Shown: positions 62,997 through 64,000 of the stretch, one piece after another | How the letters are laid out: every line of letters starts with the position of its first letter | How positions within the stretch are numbered: position 1 is the first letter of the stretch | Assembly: GCA_964638055.1 (NCBI GenBank) | Contig: CAZWXF010000002.1 | Span: 1-64,000, forward strand | DNA from: Prado023 sp964638055 | GTDB taxonomy: Bacteria > Actinomycetota > Actinomycetes > S36-B12 > CAIYMF01 | DNA length: 64,000 nt | Direction of reading: 5' to 3' | Position numbers and translations under genes: made by a program | The notes under the pieces: model-generated | What the model saw: only the letters and a program-made list of their open reading frames with translations | What the model was told of the DNA's origin: nothing | Databases searched by the model: none

Positions 62997-63653
62997 GTGG
63001 AACCGATCGTGCTCGAACTGCCCTTCCGCGGCCGATGGCTGGCCCGCAACAGCCCTGCGCGTCGTGTGCCCAGTCACGGGACCACGTTGTTCGGGACGAC
63101 GTACGCGATCGACTTCATCGCCGTGGACGAATCCGGACGATCGGCGCCTCGAAGCGTGCGGTCGTGGGTGTCCACGGAGGCTCCGGAGCGCTTCGTCGGC
63201 TTCGGCGCGCCGATCCTCGCCCCGACTTCGGGCACGGTCGTGGTGGCCCACGACGGGGAGCCCGACCACGTCGCGCGACGCTCCCCGTTCACCCTGGTGC
63301 CCTATGCCCTCGGCCAGGCCGGCCGGGTCCGTCGGGGCCCCGATGCGATCGCCGGGAACCACGTCGTGATCGCGCTGACCGGGCGCGGGGCCTTCGTCGC
63401 GCTGGTCCACCTGCGCCGCGGATCGGTGCTCGTGGGTGTCGGCGACGAGGTCCGGGTGGGGGACCGGCTCGGGTCGTGCGGCAACTCGGGCAACAGCACC
63501 GAGCCGCACGTCCACGTGCAGGTCACGGACTCGCCCGAATGGTCCAGCGCGCGTGGCGTCCCGCTGGCGTTCCGCAGGCCTGGAGACCCGGCGGGGCTGT
63601 GGCTGCCGGGTGAGGGCGAGATCGTCGAGGCGGGCGGGCCCGGGGCTCGCTGA
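62997..63653 (+). CDS. M23-family (LytM) peptidase-like protein
   Basis: This protein of about 218 residues has LytM zinc-type residues: His and Asp in HGTTLFGTTYAIDF, and the C-terminal HVHVQV (HxH). The middle contains the usual GNHVVIAL...FVALVHL strand pair and GDRLGSCGNSGNSTEPHVH. M23 enzymes cleave peptide cross-links of peptidoglycan. No signal peptide is seen with GTG 62997, which has GGAGG 4 bases upstream. It may act inside the cell or be exported otherwise. Confidence 0.85.
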   Translation: MEPIVLELPFRGRWLARNSPARRVPSHGTTLFGTTYAIDFIAVDESGRSAPRSVRSWVSTEAPERFVGFGAPILAPTSGTVVVAHDGEPDHVARRSPFTLVPYALGQAGRVRRGPDAIAGNHVVIALTGRGAFVALVHLRRGSVLVGVGDEVRVGDRLGSCGNSGNSTEPHVHVQVTDSPEWSSARGVPLAFRRPGDPAGLWLPGEGEIVEAGGPGAR

Positions 63654-63760
63654 GATGCGAGCGTGTCGCTGACCGGAGAGACAGCGAGCGTGGCAGGCCT
63701 GCGACTGCCGGAGCCCGCGGGCAGACTGGGGCGCACACCCCATCGACCGGGAGGCCCCAC

Positions 63761-64000
63761 ATGGGGAGCTACGCGCAGGCCCATTCCCAGAGCATCAGCG
63801 ATCCGGACGCCTTCTGGGCGGCGGCGGCCGAAGCGGTCTCATGGAGCACCCCCCCGACCGTCGTCTGCGATGACACCGCGGCGCCTCTGTTCCGATGGTT
63901 CACCGACGGCCGCCTGAACACCTGCTTCAACGCACTGGATCGTCACGTGGCGGACGGTCGCGGCGATCAGCCCGCGCTCATCCACGTCAGCCCGGTGACC
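63761..64000 (+). CDS. prpE: Acyl-CoA synthetase, propionyl-CoA synthetase-like, N-terminal part
   Basis: The gene starts at ATG with GGAGG 7 bases upstream and runs off the window after 80 codons. The visible part has the Acs/PrpE N-terminal signature RWFTDGRLNTCFNALDRHVADGRGDQPALIHVSPVT. The form 'N-T-C-F-N-A-L-D-R-H' is typical of propionate-CoA ligase more than acetate-CoA ligase. It activates a short-chain acid with ATP and CoA. The symbol is provisional because the catalytic part is not visible. Confidence 0.8.
   Translation, partial: MGSYAQAHSQSISDPDAFWAAAAEAVSWSTPPTVVCDDTAAPLFRWFTDGRLNTCFNALDRHVADGRGDQPALIHVSPVT

Overview
This window looks like a high-GC actinomycete chromosome. Supporting signs are GTG/TTG starts, many leaderless promoters of the form TANNNT-N6-start, and conserved gene blocks known from Mycobacterium, Streptomyces and Nocardioides. 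Two blocks that flank oriC in mycobacteria occur close together: trxB-trxA-cwlM / mutT4-like-DUF6049-murJ / pcnA, and ino1-padR / fhaA-fhaB-pstP-rodA-pbpA-pknB / DUF5318-ponA-GT87 / rpsF-ssb-rpsR-rplI / dnaB. dnaA, parAB, sigM and pknA are absent here. FemAB and GGTCGAG..CTCGACC dispersed repeats would fit a Propionibacteriales (Nocardioides-like) host, but the family is not proven. A run of 100 N lies inside a tandem repeat, so this is a draft assembly.

Layout. 1-0.64 kb: end of a secreted PLD-like gene. 0.8-9.8 kb (minus): cwlM, trxA, trxB behind a SigR/SigH-type promoter, then a stand-alone pseudokinase, murJ, a DUF6049 membrane protein and a NUDIX gene, divergent from pcnA. 11.4-13.5 kb: a surface O-acyltransferase and tRNA-Leu(CAG). 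13.7-20.8 kb: an accessory cluster with a 49-residue polycationic peptide, an ABC exporter and a kinase on the plus strand. On the minus strand it has a secreted Ser/Pro/Asp-rich protein and a phosphotransferase-histidine kinase-response regulator operon. 21-26.4 kb: CsbD, a membrane alpha/beta hydrolase, an acyl-CoA hydrolase/transferase, padR and ino1. 26.5-35.4 kb: an MFS gene and the PknB/PstP/FHA/RodA/PBP cell-wall control operon. 35.7-46.2 kb: galE with two large insertions, an Fpg/Nei glycosylase, DUF5318, ponA, two tandem GT87-like transferases, a racemase-like gene and femAB. 46.4-52.2 kb: ribosomal/ssb genes, an L,D-transpeptidase, a tyrosine phosphatase and dnaB. 52.2-64 kb: repeats, helR, a metallo-hydrolase remnant, a P-type ATPase, a DUF3516 helicase, an M23 peptidase and the start of an acyl-CoA synthetase.

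How it fits together. Much of the window builds the cell wall: lipid II flipping (MurJ), its regulators (CwlM, FhaA, the MurJ-linked pseudokinase, PknB/PstP), glycan synthesis and crosslinking (RodA, PbpA, PonA, L,D-transpeptidase), bridge addition (FemAB) and hydrolysis (M23).

Most notable finding. Three promoters in the 13.7-20.8 kb cluster carry the same array of 5-bp half-sites (ATGAG/CTCAT) at exact 11-bp steps, in the same orientation to the downstream gene, and with an -10-like hexamer about 10 bp further on. This predicts that the local OmpR-family regulator controls the cationic-peptide/ABC/kinase operon, the anionic secreted protein and its own operon as one regulon. A second strong signal is a perfect rifamycin-associated element in front of helR.
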